A DNA stretch of 64,000 bases from DASUCS01 sp041166385 (GCA_041166385.1 JBEEFW010000138.1:1-64000), one strand, 5' to 3'; numbered from the stretch's first letter, positions 9,173-19,583 are shown. Program-made: numbers and translations. The notes: generated by a model not told the origin, from the letters alone.

Positions 9173-10614
9173 GCGACGAAGGCCTCGAGTTCGGAACACC
9201 CGCGGGCCGGTGGGTGATCACCGCAGCCGTGCTGGGCTCGGGTGTCGCCTTCCTCGACGGCACCGTGGTCAATGCCGCGTTGCCCGCCATCGCCGAAGAC
9301 CTTCACGCAGGGCTCGCGTCGCTGCAGTGGACCCTGACCGCCTATCTGTTGACCCTCGGATCGTTGCTGGTCGTCGGTGGCAGCCTCGGCGACCTCTTCG
9401 GACGGCGACGCGTCTTCGTGATCGGACTCGCGGGGTTTGCCGTCGCGTCGCTCGGTTGTGCGGTCGCGCAGTCGAGCGCGATCTTGATCGTGGCGCGGAG
9501 CGTGCAAGGGGCCGCGGCGGCCGCATTGGTGCCAGGCAGCCTCGCCCTCATCTCCGCGTCGTTCCGTGTCGAGGACCGTGGACGCGCGATCGGCGCATGG
9601 TCGGGGCTCGCCGGCATCTCCTCCGCAGTCGGTCCCTTCCTCGGCGGCTGGCTCATCGACTCGGTGTCATGGCGGTGGGTGTTCCTCATCAACCTGCCGT
9701 TGTCAGCCATCGCCATCGCCGTCACGCTCCGGCACGTTCCGGAGAGCCGGGATGAGGATTCTGTTCGCCACCTCGACGTGCTCGGGGGCGTCACGTTGTC
9801 CATCGGGCTCGCCGGCATCGTCTATGCGCTCATCGAAGGCCCCGCCGGTGCCTCCGGCACGACCGTCGCCATCGCGGTTGCGCTGGGGGTCGGCGGCCTC
9901 ATCGCCTTTGTCATCGTCGAAGCCCGCAGCCCGCAGCCGATGGTGCCGCTCGAGCTGTTCCGCTCGCGGCAGTTCTCCGGAGCGAACGCCGTGACGGTCG
10001 CGGTCTACGCCGCGCTCGGCGTGGCGTTCTTCCTCATCGTCGTGCACCTACAGACCGACCTCGGATATTCGGCGCTGGCCGCGGGCGCCGCGCTCTTGCC
10101 GGTCACCGCGATCATGCTCGTCTTGTCGGCACGCGCCGGCGCTCTCGCGCAGCGCATCGGTCCCCGCTGGCCGATGACCGTCGGCCCGATCGTCGTCGCC
10201 ATCGGGCTGGTGATGCTCGCTCCGCTCGACAAGGGGTCGAGCTATCTGACCGGCGTGCTGCCCGGGATGATCGTGTTCGGGCTCGGCTTGTCGCTCACCG
10301 TCGCGCCGCTCACCGCGGCGGTGCTCGCCGCCGTCGACGACCACCACGCCGGCGTCGGCTCGGCCATCAACAATGCGGCGGCGCGTATCGCCTCGCTGCT
10401 GGCGATCGCCGTCATACCCGCCGCGGCCGGGCTCTCCGACAACTTCACGGACGGCTACCGAAAGACGCTCCTGATCTCTGCCGGCTTGGCCGCTGTCGGC
10501 GGCCTCATCGGCTGGATGACGATCCGCACCGCGACACCGGTCGAGACCACGACGCACACGCCGACCGGACCGTCCTGCCATGAACCGTGCGTGAAGATCG
10601 ACCAAGCTGCGTAG
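9169..10614 (+). CDS. MFS drug:H+ antiporter, DHA2 family (14 TM)
   Basis: Predicted 481 aa with about 14 hydrophobic segments. Motif A-like GGSLGDLFGRRRVFVIG near residues 65-80, ALPAIAEDL and the motif C-like GxxxGPFLGGWL region place it in the DHA2 (EmrB/QacA-type) family of exporters powered by the proton gradient. The substrate is unknown. It is translationally coupled to ppx (ATGA at 9169) and followed 4 nt later by an ABC transporter, so one transcript probably covers ppx to the threonine synthase-like gene. Confidence 0.9.
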   Translation: MSDEGLEFGTPAGRWVITAAVLGSGVAFLDGTVVNAALPAIAEDLHAGLASLQWTLTAYLLTLGSLLVVGGSLGDLFGRRRVFVIGLAGFAVASLGCAVAQSSAILIVARSVQGAAAAALVPGSLALISASFRVEDRGRAIGAWSGLAGISSAVGPFLGGWLIDSVSWRWVFLINLPLSAIAIAVTLRHVPESRDEDSVRHLDVLGGVTLSIGLAGIVYALIEGPAGASGTTVAIAVALGVGGLIAFVIVEARSPQPMVPLELFRSRQFSGANAVTVAVYAALGVAFFLIVVHLQTDLGYSALAAGAALLPVTAIMLVLSARAGALAQRIGPRWPMTVGPIVVAIGLVMLAPLDKGSSYLTGVLPGMIVFGLGLSLTVAPLTAAVLAAVDDHHAGVGSAINNAAARIASLLAIAVIPAAAGLSDNFTDGYRKTLLISAGLAAVGGLIGWMTIRTATPVETTTHTPTGPSCHEPCVKIDQAA

Positions 10615-10617
10615 CCC

Positions 10618-11526
10618 ATGACCAGCAGTCCGGCGATCGAGGCCATCGGCCTTTCGAAGCGGTTCGGTGCCGTTCACGCCGTGAACGACCTGAGCTTCGT
10701 CGTCGAACCTGGGCAAGTCTGCGGCCTGCTCGGACCGAACGGAGCAGGCAAGACCACGACGGTGCGCATGCTGGTCGGGCTCATCCGCGCGAACCGGGGT
10801 CGGGCTCGTCTGCTGGGCGACGATGTGCGGCCGAGTGCGCCGGTGCTGCGGCGCGTGGGGCTGCTCGTCGAGAAGCCGGCGTTCGTTCCCTACCTGTCAG
10901 GAATGCGCAATCTGCAGCTGCATTGGGCGGCGGGGGGCGACTCGTGGCCGCCGGTAGGTCTCGACGACGCGCTCGACCTCGCCAACCTCGGAAGCGCCAT
11001 CGACCGCAAGGTGAGGGGCTACTCGCAGGGGATGCGGCAGCGGCTCGGCATCGCCCAAGCAGTGATGCACCGGCCCGAGCTCCTCGTCCTCGACGAACCG
11101 ACCAACGGCCTCGATCCGGCCGAGACGCGTCGAATGCGCGTGGGGCTTGCAGACCTGTCGTCGGGCGGCGCCACGGTCCTGCTGTCGAGCCATCTGCTCG
11201 CTGAGGTTGAACAGGTGTGCAGCCACGTCCTCGTCGTTGACCACGGCACGCTCGTCGCCGCCGGGACGGTCGCCGACATCATCGGCACCGGGCAATCGGT
11301 CGATCTCGAGGTCGACGACGTCACGCGCGCCTCCGCCCTCCTACAGGCGATGCAAGGCGTCGTGCGCGTGTCGCCGTCGGACCGAGGACTGATCGTCGAG
11401 CTCGACGGCATCAGGAGGTCCGACGTGGTGTCCGTATTGGTCCACGCCGGCATCGCCGTCGAAGCCGTCACGCCGCGCCGACGGCTCGAAGATGCGTACC
11501 TGTCGATCGTGGCGGACGACGAATGA
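10618..11526 (+). CDS. ABC transporter ATP-binding protein (ABC-2 type exporter)
   Basis: Predicted 302 aa. Walker A GPNGAGKTT (about 38-46), Q-loop and signature GYSQGMRQRLGIAQA (about 135), Walker B LLVLDEPTNGLDPAE and the switch His (LLSSHLL) are all intact. The C-terminal domain with its degenerate repeat is typical of CcmA/BcrA-type exporter ATPases. It pairs with the permease starting at 11523 (ATGA overlap). The role is export of an unknown molecule, perhaps resistance-related. Confidence 0.92.
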   Translation: MTSSPAIEAIGLSKRFGAVHAVNDLSFVVEPGQVCGLLGPNGAGKTTTVRMLVGLIRANRGRARLLGDDVRPSAPVLRRVGLLVEKPAFVPYLSGMRNLQLHWAAGGDSWPPVGLDDALDLANLGSAIDRKVRGYSQGMRQRLGIAQAVMHRPELLVLDEPTNGLDPAETRRMRVGLADLSSGGATVLLSSHLLAEVEQVCSHVLVVDHGTLVAAGTVADIIGTGQSVDLEVDDVTRASALLQAMQGVVRVSPSDRGLIVELDGIRRSDVVSVLVHAGIAVEAVTPRRRLEDAYLSIVADDE

Positions 11527-12338
11527 TCCGCGTCGAGTGGGTTCGACAGACCCGCAGGCTCCGCACCTGGGCGTGCTTTGCCGGGCTTGCCGCCGTCCCG
11601 ATCATCTTCTCCATCGCGGCGTACGTCGACCCGCCGAGAGAACGCCGCGAGCTGAACGTCTTCACGCTGTTGACGGCGAGTGGGCTCAACCTGGCAATCG
11701 TGGCCTTGTTCTTCATGAGCCAGTTCTTCCTCGTCGTGGTCGTCGCCGCGTTCGCCGGGGAGAGCGTGTCGGGTGAGGCCACATGGGGCACGCTCCGGTA
11801 CCTCCTCGTGCGGCCCGTTTCGAGAACCCGTCTCGTCCTCAGCAAGATCTTCGTGGCCTACGTACTCGCCGTCATCTCCGTACTGGTGATTCTCGGTGCC
11901 GGTCTTGTCTCGGGAACGATTGCGTTCAAGTGGAAGGACGCGCTGATCATCGATCGCGGCTTCCTGTTCCCCCTCCCGGTGCCGGTTTCCGCGTCTGAGA
12001 TGTTCTGGCGGCTCATGTTCGGCGGTGCGTACGTCGCACTCATGATGCTCACCGTCGTCTGTCTCGGCGTCCTGCTGTCGACGTTCACCGACTCGACGGC
12101 GGCAGCCGTCGTCGGGACCGTGGTGGCGGTCGTGACGTCGAACGTGCTCGGCGCGCTGCCCGGTCTGCGCAGCGTCAAGCCGTTCCTCCCGACGCGTTAC
12201 TGGGAGGAGTGGCACAACCTCTACGCCACGACCACGCTCCAGGACATGTGGAAGGGCGTGGCGTCGACGCTCATCTGGTCCGCGCTCGTCACGGTGATCG
12301 CCATCTGGCGCTTCCAACGCAAGGACATCCTGTCGTAG
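11523..12338 (+). CDS. ABC-2 type transporter permease
   Basis: Predicted 271 aa with six hydrophobic segments and the soluble GEATWGTLRYLLVRPVSRTR stretch near residue 85, which is the coupling region conserved in ABC-2 permeases of the NatB/BcrB type. It overlaps the ATPase gene by 4 nt. Substrate unknown. Confidence 0.88.
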   Translation: MIRVEWVRQTRRLRTWACFAGLAAVPIIFSIAAYVDPPRERRELNVFTLLTASGLNLAIVALFFMSQFFLVVVVAAFAGESVSGEATWGTLRYLLVRPVSRTRLVLSKIFVAYVLAVISVLVILGAGLVSGTIAFKWKDALIIDRGFLFPLPVPVSASEMFWRLMFGGAYVALMMLTVVCLGVLLSTFTDSTAAAVVGTVVAVVTSNVLGALPGLRSVKPFLPTRYWEEWHNLYATTTLQDMWKGVASTLIWSALVTVIAIWRFQRKDILS

Positions 12339-12346
12339 CTGAATTC

Positions 12347-13333
12347 GTGTGCACCCGGTGCGGAACGGCGGTCGAACCCGAAGCGACCATCTGGCGGTGC
12401 CCCCGTTGCGGGGGTCCGTTCACGTTCGCCGAGCTCGACGTCGCTCCGCCGGCCTCGCTGCCTGCGGTCACGATGGGGGAGGGCAACACGCCGCTCGCCG
12501 CGGCACGGGTCGGCGGTCGCGACGTACTGGCCAAACTCGAATACGAGGCGCCCACCGGCTCGTTCAAGGACCGCGGCGCGGTGTTGCTCATCGCCGCGGC
12601 AGTTGACGTCGGCTCAACGCGCGTGGTGGCCGACTCGAGCGGCAACGCCGGCGTCTCCATCGCGGCCTACGCGGCACGGGCTGGGCTTCCCTGTGAGGTG
12701 TTCGTCTCGTCGGCCCTGGCCACGTCGAAGACCGCACGGATCGCAGGAGACGTCATCACCGTGAAGGGAACTCGAGAAGATGTTGCGGCCGCGGCCGTCG
12801 CCCGCGTCGACGAGACCGGCGCCTTCTATGCCAGTCACGTCTGGAACCCGTGGTTCTACGAAGGCACCAAGCGATATGTGTACGAGCTGTTCGATCAGCT
12901 CGGCGGTCGCTTGCCCGACGCACTGGTCCTGCCAGTCGGCAATGGAACGCTGGTGCTCGGGGCCTGGCGTGCGTTGCAGGAGCTCGGCCGCACGACACCG
13001 ATCATCGGAGTGCAAGCCGCGAGGTGCGCGCCCATCGCCGCCGCCTTCTCGTCGGGAGCCGACCAGGTGGCCGGCGTGATCGATCAGGGCACGGTGGCCG
13101 CCGGTATCGCCATCGCCGCGCCGGTTCGAGGCGACGAGATCCTCGCGATCGTTCGGGCGACCGGCGGCTGGTTTGTCACCGTGACCGACGACGAGATCAC
13201 CGCGGCGTCGAGTGAGCTGTCCGGTCAAGGCTTTGTCGTCGAGCCGACCGCGGCGGCCCCGGCGGCTGCACTGCAGCACCTCGACATCGATGACGTGGTC
13301 ATTCCCATCGCGGCGGGCAGCCGCGCCGAGTAG
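12347..13333 (+). CDS. Threonine synthase-like PLP enzyme with N-terminal zinc ribbon
   Basis: Predicted 328 aa from the GTG at 12347. It opens with a zinc ribbon (CTRCG then CPRCGG), followed by a fold type II PLP enzyme: MGEGNTPL, the PLP lysine in GSFKDRGA, the SSGNAGVS loop that binds the substrate carboxylate, and the glycine-rich VLPVGNGTLVLG loop that binds the PLP phosphate. Threonine synthase (ThrC) makes threonine from O-phosphohomoserine; paralogues of this shorter, ribbon-bearing type may instead be dehydratases or other beta/gamma-eliminating enzymes. It follows the ABC permease by 8 nt. I favour threonine synthase-like without naming the reaction. Confidence 0.75.
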   Translation: MCTRCGTAVEPEATIWRCPRCGGPFTFAELDVAPPASLPAVTMGEGNTPLAAARVGGRDVLAKLEYEAPTGSFKDRGAVLLIAAAVDVGSTRVVADSSGNAGVSIAAYAARAGLPCEVFVSSALATSKTARIAGDVITVKGTREDVAAAAVARVDETGAFYASHVWNPWFYEGTKRYVYELFDQLGGRLPDALVLPVGNGTLVLGAWRALQELGRTTPIIGVQAARCAPIAAAFSSGADQVAGVIDQGTVAAGIAIAAPVRGDEILAIVRATGGWFVTVTDDEITAASSELSGQGFVVEPTAAAPAAALQHLDIDDVVIPIAAGSRAE

Positions 13334-13897
13334 CTATTGCTCGTCGAGCCAGACGGGCGCGTGATCGACGAGGAACTCGCTGACGGCGAGGCAGCGGTCG
13401 AGTACCTCGCAGAGTTGTTCTTCGCTCTTGAAGATCGCTGAGAGCGACACCTCGATGCGGGCGACGATCGTGAGACTGCGCTCCGGCGCGTCGGTGACCG
13501 CCGCGAACGAGTCGATGGCTGACACCTCGAGGGGCAGATCCGTGCCCCCCACCCCGGCCAACTCGGTCGCCAGGACGAGCAGGTCGGGTCCCTTCGGGAG
13601 CGGCGGCAGCGTCCACGTGAACAGCAACGGGAAGTGAAACGTGTCGTCGGGGTCGTCGCCGTCTCCGAGCGTGAGCACGGCATCTTCGAACGACAGCAGC
13701 TGCCGCGGGTCGACCTCGAGCGAGAGGTGCAGGTCGAGCGGCCCGTTGCACGCTTCTTCAGGGTGCAGGTCGACTTCCCACGCCTGCCGCAACGAATAGG
13801 TCTCCACGAAGTGCCGCTCGTCGTGCACGTGGAACCCGTGATCAGACGCATGGTCCTTCAGGTCGGCGATGAAGCCAGCCACATCGATCACGGCCAT
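13334..13897 (-). CDS. Hypothetical acidic protein
   Basis: Predicted 187 aa from the ATG at 13897 (a much longer reading on the same strand is a shadow of the phosphatase gene). The protein has no transmembrane segment, is rich in Asp, Glu and Leu, and contains WEVDLHPEEACNGPLDLHLSLEVDPRQ, an immunoglobulin- or lipocalin-like strand pattern. I do not recognise a family. It shares a 27-bp divergent promoter gap with the phosphatase gene and converges on the PLP-enzyme gene with no space between. Confidence 0.55.
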   Translation of the reverse strand: MAVIDVAGFIADLKDHASDHGFHVHDERHFVETYSLRQAWEVDLHPEEACNGPLDLHLSLEVDPRQLLSFEDAVLTLGDGDDPDDTFHFPLLFTWTLPPLPKGPDLLVLATELAGVGGTDLPLEVSAIDSFAAVTDAPERSLTIVARIEVSLSAIFKSEEQLCEVLDRCLAVSEFLVDHAPVWLDEQ

Positions 13898-13924
13898 ACA
13901 GGTCCAGCCTGCCACGATGGCGCG

Positions 13925-14665
13925 GTGAATTTGCACGCTGTGCTCGACGAGACGGCCGATGCCATTCGCGCCGCACTCGGTGGGATCGACGATTGGGGTC
14001 TCGCGGGCACGATCCCCGGCCAGTATCACAGCGACATCGCGGCGGATGCCGCCGCGGTCGAGCTCCTCCTCGACCGGGGCCTCGGCGTGTTGTCCGAGGA
14101 GACCGGCCGCCACCATCCGGAGCGCGCGATCACGGTCGTGGTCGACCCCGTCGACGGTTCGACGAACGCGTCGCGAGGTATCCCTTGGTATGCGATCAGC
14201 CTGTGTGCGATCGACGACGAGGGGCCGGTGGCGGCGCTCGTGGTGAATCTGGCGAGCGGCATGGCCTTCCGCGCGGAACGAGGCGCGGGCGCGACCGTCG
14301 ACGATCGTCCGCTCGCGCCGTCCACGAAGATGGCCATGAACGAGTCCCTCGTCGCGCTCAGCGGCTACCCGCCGCAGTATCTCGGCTGGTACCAGTTCCG
14401 CGCGCTGGGTGCCGCGGCGCTCGACCTTTGTGCCGTCGCGGCAGGGGTCGTCGATGCGTACATCGACTGCAGCTGGAATGCCCACGGGCCGTGGGACTAC
14501 CTCGGTGGCGTGCTCGTGTGCCGGGAGGCGGGGGCGTTGGTCGTGGACGCGGACGGCCGCGACCTCGTCACGCTCGAGTACACCGACCGGCGCACACCGG
14601 TGGCCGCGGGTACGCAGTCGCTCCTCGACGAAGCCGTCGCCGCCCGTCACTCGCTCGAGCGCTAG
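13925..14665 (+). CDS. Inositol monophosphatase-family phosphatase
   Basis: Predicted 246 aa, GTG start. The lithium-sensitive phosphatase fold is clear: SEETG (metal ligand Glu), VVDPVDGSTNASRGIPWY (residues about 76-93) and the closing NAHGPWDYLGGVLVCREAGA. This family removes phosphate from inositol-1-phosphate, fructose-1,6-bisphosphate, histidinol phosphate or PAP, using two or three Mg ions. No specificity marker is decisive here. An actinobacterial role in inositol supply for mycothiol and phosphatidylinositol is possible. Confidence 0.85.
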   Translation: MNLHAVLDETADAIRAALGGIDDWGLAGTIPGQYHSDIAADAAAVELLLDRGLGVLSEETGRHHPERAITVVVDPVDGSTNASRGIPWYAISLCAIDDEGPVAALVVNLASGMAFRAERGAGATVDDRPLAPSTKMAMNESLVALSGYPPQYLGWYQFRALGAAALDLCAVAAGVVDAYIDCSWNAHGPWDYLGGVLVCREAGALVVDADGRDLVTLEYTDRRTPVAAGTQSLLDEAVAARHSLER

Positions 14666-15166
14666 ACGCTCGTACCCTGGAATGGTGAAAGGTCGTCTCC
14701 ACCGGTGGGCGCTGTTGGTCTACAAGCGGCTACCGACACCCTTGCGTCGCATGGTGGTGCGGCGGGTGGCGCCGTCATTCACGGTGGGCGCGATGTGTGT
14801 CATCGAGCGGGGGGACGGTCGCGTGCTGCTGATCCGGCACCTCTACCGCAAGCGGTGGGGTGTGCCCGGTGGGCTGCTCGAGCGCCACGAGAACCCTCCC
14901 GACGCCGCGCGCCGGGAGGTGCGGGAGGAGGTCGGGATCAACGTGGAGCTCCTCGGCGAGCCGGCGGTGAACGTGGACGCCGACCCGAGGCGAGTCGACA
15001 TCGTCTTCCGCGCCCGGCCAGTGAACGACGCGGACGCCGACGACGTGCGGCCGTTGTCCGTCGAGGTGCTCGAGGCTCGTTGGTTCCAGCCCGGTGAGCT
15101 GCCCGAGCTGCAGTTCGAGACGGCGCTGGCGATGCAGGCGCTAAAGCGGATGAGCTACGCGGATCG

Positions 15167-16084
<918 letters not shown>

Positions 16085-16113
16085 CCGCTGCCCCTGACGG
16101 GTAGGTTCAACTG

Positions 16114-16578
16114 GTGATCGAAGGTAGTTCGCGTGAGGGCGACGACTGGGGATCCCGCCCGACGTTGATCGTGTCCGCGTGTCTTCTCGGCGTGCGTTGC
16201 AACCACAAAGGCGCGGCCAACACCAACGACAACGTCGTCGCATTGCGCGCCACGCATCGCGTCGTGCCGATCTGTCCGGAGAGCGCGGGTGGTCTCCCCA
16301 CGCCGCGCGCCGAAGCGCGACGGCAACCCGACGGCACGGTGCGCACCGCCGACGGTCGCGACGTCACCGAGTGGTACCAGCGCGGCGCGGCCCACGCGGT
16401 GCGGCTCGCCGAGGCCGTCGGTGCGACACGTGCGGTGCTGAAGGCGCGGTCGCCGTCATGCGGGTGCCACGAGATCTACGACGCGGCGTTCACGAAGGTG
16501 CTCGTCGAGGGCGACGGGGTCACTGCGGCCGCGCTGCGATCTGCAGGACTCGAGGTGGTGTCGGAGGAAGACCTGTAG
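16114..16578 (+). CDS. TudS-like protein (DUF523)
   Basis: Predicted 154 aa, GTG start. Cysteines in SACLLGVRC, VVPICPE and KARSPSCGC match the DUF523 pattern. TudS, a characterised member, binds a [4Fe-4S] cluster through three cysteines and removes sulfur from 2-thiouracil; other members are of unknown substrate. All three cluster-type cysteines appear to be kept, so an active thiolated-nucleobase desulfidase is a reasonable reading. It is the first gene on the plus strand after the divergent sigma gene. Confidence 0.75.
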   Translation: MIEGSSREGDDWGSRPTLIVSACLLGVRCNHKGAANTNDNVVALRATHRVVPICPESAGGLPTPRAEARRQPDGTVRTADGRDVTEWYQRGAAHAVRLAEAVGATRAVLKARSPSCGCHEIYDAAFTKVLVEGDGVTAAALRSAGLEVVSEEDL

Positions 16579-16580
16579 CG

Positions 16581-16952
16581 CTAGTTCGTGATGATGGACT
16601 GGTCGATCGCGTTCTTCACCTGCCACATCGTGCCGCACGTCTCACACGTGAGGTGCACGGTGTGTCCGACGAGATCGACCATGTCGAGGTGTCCGATGGC
16701 GTTGCACGTCGGGCAATGCGATGCCGGCTGGCCGTCGGGGAGCTCTGTCAGCTCGACCGGCGTCTCCGCCACGAGGTGCAACCCCGTGGGCTGCACCTCG
16801 ATGGTGATCGGCGCGAAGAGGCCTTGTGGCGTCTCCTCGATCGGCTCGGGCTGCACCTCGGGTTCGGGCTTCAGCGCGAACTCGCTGGGCAACACGCCCG
16901 CTTCGATGAGTCGTTGCGTTCTCGCCTGTTGCAGACGATCCGACAGCGACAT
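16581..16952 (-). CDS. Zinc-ribbon protein
   Basis: Predicted 123 aa. The C-terminal half has CPTCNAIGHLDMVDL then CETCGTMW, two CxxC pairs 27 residues apart, as in small RPA-like zinc ribbons. The N-terminal half is Glu/Pro-rich (PEPEVQPEPIEE) and likely disordered. No family is recognised beyond the ribbon; a nucleic-acid or protein-interaction role is only inferred. It converges on the TudS-like gene with 2 nt between the stops. Confidence 0.55.
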   Translation of the reverse strand: MSLSDRLQQARTQRLIEAGVLPSEFALKPEPEVQPEPIEETPQGLFAPITIEVQPTGLHLVAETPVELTELPDGQPASHCPTCNAIGHLDMVDLVGHTVHLTCETCGTMWQVKNAIDQSIITN

Positions 16953-17022
16953 GCGACCAGCGTAGACCCCGCCCGGCGGGAAATCCCATCTCCTCGACGC
17001 CCTACGCTTTGGCTCCCATCCC

Positions 17023-17099
17023 GGGCGCGTAGCTCAGCTGGCTAGAGCACCTCCCTTACAAGGAGGGGGTCGGGGGTTCAAGTCCCTCCGCGCCCACCA
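17023..17099 (+). tRNA. tRNA-Val (anticodon TAC)
   Basis: Acceptor arms GGGCGCG (17023-17029) and CGCGCCC (17089-17095) pair, the discriminator is A17096 and CCA is encoded. The anticodon stem CCTCC/GGAGG holds the loop CTTACAA, giving TAC at 17057-17059. Its 3' half, starting in the anticodon stem, is repeated at 19814-19862, so this tRNA is the insertion site of the island to its right. Confidence 0.95.
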
Positions 17100-17471
17100 G
17101 AGTCGTTGCTGGTCATCGACCACCACGTGAGTCGTGTCGTTGTCAGCGTCTTCCGGCCGTGCCCCAGGCGTGCCCCTCGCAATGAGGTCATCGAGGGACT
17201 CGGCGAGGTCGAAACGTGAGTGCCAGTGGCCGGCGGAGTCTGTCTCCCGCGGAGGCTGACGATGAGGAATGGAGTGAGACTTCTGACCGACGGCGCCGGG
17301 TTCGGCGTGGCCCTCCTTCCCTCTTCGGAGCCGCGCTTCTCCACGGTCAGTCTCCTCTTTGACGGACAGGAACTCGGCGACAACTAACTTGCGATCGTAT
17401 GGGCGGACCTGAACGCTCCAGCCCGGCTGCCCTCGAGGTCGGACGTTGATCTGGACCCTCGGGTTGAGCAA
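17034..17471 (-). pseudogene. Possible remnant coding region next to tRNA-Val
   Basis: An open frame of 145 codons reads toward and into tRNA-Val, and its last 20 residues are only the translated tRNA. Integrases of tRNA islands often lie here and read toward the tRNA, and the stretch ESLDDLIARGTPGARPED has a flavour of integrase tails. No catalytic Arg/His/Tyr motif remains, so at best this is a fragment of a lost integrase. It may equally be non-coding. It covers most of the 470-bp gap between tRNA-Val and glf, where I see nothing else. Confidence 0.25.
17050..17098. repeat. Left direct repeat (attL-like) in tRNA-Val
   Basis: The repeat runs from CCTCCCTTACAAGGAGG to the CC of CCA and overlaps the intact tRNA-Val. 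Its partner is at 19814-19862. Confidence 0.85.
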
Positions 17472-17571
17472 CTAGCCGCCGTGCGCTCAACCGATCTCCA
17501 ACCGTGGTTGTGAACGAGGTCATCCGGTACGTGCATCAGTCTCGGCGCGAGCATGTCCGGCATTACCGTGC

Positions 17572-18756
17572 GTGTTGCGGAGAGTGTCCATCAGGTCTGT
17601 GCGCGGGTGGTTTTGGGTGGTGACGGTCGTGGGAGAGCGGGTCCTTCGGGAGTATGACCTCGTTGTGGTCGGTGCCGGACCGTCCGGGGCGACGGTGGCG
17701 GAGTGCGCTGCTCGTCGGTTCGGGTGGCGCACGCTTGTCGTAGAACGACGGGAGCATGTGGGCGGTCTCAGCCATGACACCAGCTATGGCTCGACAGGCA
17801 TCGTCATTCATCCGTACGGCCCCCATTACCTTCGCTTCACGGACGCGGACCTCTTCGCGTACGCGAGTCGATTCACGGCGTGGCGACCGGGCAACTACGT
17901 CGTGAAAGCCAGCGTGGATGGACGGCTGGTGCCGATACCGATCAACCTCGAGACGCTCGAGATCCTGTTCGACCGAATCGGACTCACGGCCGCGGCAGCC
18001 GAAGCGCTGCTCGAAGGCGAGCGGGAGCCGATCGAGTTCCCCGCGAATTCTGAGGAGTATGTGCTCAGTCGTGTCGGCCGAAAGCTGTACGAATCCTTGT
18101 ACCTCGGCTACACGCAGAAGCAATGGGATCGACACCCGACGCGGCTCGACCCGTCGGTGTGCGGACGGATCCCGGTCCGGTTGACCCGGGATGACCGCTA
18201 TGTCGACGCCCCGATCCAAGTCATGCCGCACGATGGCTTCACCGCCATGTTCTCGCGCATGCTCGACCGACCGGAGATCGACGTGCAACTGAAGACCGAC
18301 TGGCTTGAGGACCGCCCGCTTGGTGGACGCGCGACGGTATTCACGGGCCAGCTGGACGAGTACTTCTCGTACGCACTCGGTCCTCTGCCGTGGCGTTCAC
18401 TGCGCTTCGACTACACCGTCGAGAACCGACCCTGGGTGCAGCCCTGCGTGCAGATCAACTATCCCGGCGTCGAGCCCTTCACCCGCTCCGTCGAGATCAA
18501 GCACGTCACCGGCCAGAATCATCCTCGAACGGTGATCGCCCGCGAGTACTCGACGTCAACCGGAGACCCGTACTACCCGATCCCCGCGCTCGAGAGCCGG
18601 GCGCTCCACGCGCAGTACTGGACGCTCGCAGAACGAGAGAAACAGCGAGCGGGTATTCATTTCACCGGCCGGCTCGCCGAGTACCGCTACATGAACATCG
18701 ACGAGGCGATGGCCGGGGCCAGGGCGAAAGTGGCAGAGATCGGTCCACAACAGTGA
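17572..18756 (+). CDS. glf: UDP-galactopyranose mutase
   Basis: Up to 394 aa; several GTG codons (17572, 17617, 17629) precede the FAD-binding start YDLVVVGAGPSGA, and 17617 or 17629 fits better. Family blocks are intact: the Rossmann glycines, HVGGLSHD, YGPHYLRF, the substrate arginine region LYLGYTQKQW, FTGQLDEYF, the YPIP motif, and the closing FTGRLAEYRYMNID. The flavoenzyme interconverts UDP-galactopyranose and UDP-galactofuranose for cell-wall galactan or surface glycans. It is coupled by GTGA to the next gene. Its location inside the tRNA-Val island suggests horizontal transfer of a surface-sugar function. Confidence 0.93.
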   Translation: MLRRVSIRSVRGWFWVVTVVGERVLREYDLVVVGAGPSGATVAECAARRFGWRTLVVERREHVGGLSHDTSYGSTGIVIHPYGPHYLRFTDADLFAYASRFTAWRPGNYVVKASVDGRLVPIPINLETLEILFDRIGLTAAAAEALLEGEREPIEFPANSEEYVLSRVGRKLYESLYLGYTQKQWDRHPTRLDPSVCGRIPVRLTRDDRYVDAPIQVMPHDGFTAMFSRMLDRPEIDVQLKTDWLEDRPLGGRATVFTGQLDEYFSYALGPLPWRSLRFDYTVENRPWVQPCVQINYPGVEPFTRSVEIKHVTGQNHPRTVIAREYSTSTGDPYYPIPALESRALHAQYWTLAEREKQRAGIHFTGRLAEYRYMNIDEAMAGARAKVAEIGPQQ

Positions 18757-19583
18757 CACGTCCCACGGTGAAGATCTTTGTCGCTGGCCACACGCCCGAG
18801 ATGCTGTCGACCGCGCCCAGAGGTTCCGACTTTGAAGCGGTCGATCTTCGCTCGCTGACGGTGGCGGCCCGCTTTGCGGGCAACGCATTCGCGGAGTCGC
18901 GTTTCCTCGTCTCCGACGAGGCTCGCTGCGTGCGAACGGACTACGTCGGCTTCTGCAGCGCGAACTACGACAAGAAGTTCCCACGCCCTCCCCACCTCAA
19001 CGGGTTACCTCGACTCGCCCGGTACTTACACCCCGGGGACGGACTCGGACCGGCCCTGGCGAAGAAATGGCCGAACGCTGACGGCGACCATCCCGGCATG
19101 ACCGCGGTACTGCAACGTGTCGCCGTGCATTTTGGTCTGACCGTGGTAGACCAGCCGGTCCCGTGGGCGAACACCTTCGTGTGCCACCGTGACGAATGGT
19201 TCCGGCTGCTAGACGCATTCCAACCGATGCTCACGGCCGTACTCGACTGGTACGACTCGGAGCCTCCTTACCGGTATCGCTGCCGCCGGTGCGGCGCCGT
19301 TACCGACACCGGGTGCGGCCGCTACACCAATGCGCGGCACATCGCGTACCTCGGCGAGCGACTCACGATGCTGCACTTCGCCGCCCGAACCAACCTCCGC
19401 TTCTTCACACCGCCGGCCTTCCGGCAACGAACCTCAGGCGTGCGACGCGCCCGGACTCGGCTGCACACCATGATGAAGGCTCGTGGCCTCCGCGTCCCCA
19501 GACCACACTTCGCGCCGTCGATCAACCCGCTCGACGGTCCCCCTTGTCCCCGCTGCAAAGCACAACACGCGCCAGCCATCTGA
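18753..19583 (+). CDS. Unknown protein coupled to glf, possible glycosyltransferase
   Basis: Predicted 276 aa; the GTG at 18753 overlaps the glf stop. It opens KIFVAGHTPEM, a Rossmann-like strand and loop seen in some sugar transferases, followed by YVGFCSANYDKKF. The C-terminal third has a zinc-ribbon-like CRRCGAVTDTGCG and a terminal CPRCKAQH. Coupling to UDP-galactopyranose mutase makes a galactofuranosyl or related transferase role attractive, but no DXD-type catalytic site is certain. I do not recognise the family. Confidence 0.5.
   Translation: MTRPTVKIFVAGHTPEMLSTAPRGSDFEAVDLRSLTVAARFAGNAFAESRFLVSDEARCVRTDYVGFCSANYDKKFPRPPHLNGLPRLARYLHPGDGLGPALAKKWPNADGDHPGMTAVLQRVAVHFGLTVVDQPVPWANTFVCHRDEWFRLLDAFQPMLTAVLDWYDSEPPYRYRCRRCGAVTDTGCGRYTNARHIAYLGERLTMLHFAARTNLRFFTPPAFRQRTSGVRRARTRLHTMMKARGLRVPRPHFAPSINPLDGPPCPRCKAQHAPAI

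Noticed and set aside
11019..12317. 432-aa open frame opposite the ABC transporter
   Set aside because: Shadow of two well-supported genes; composition is highly charged with no motif.
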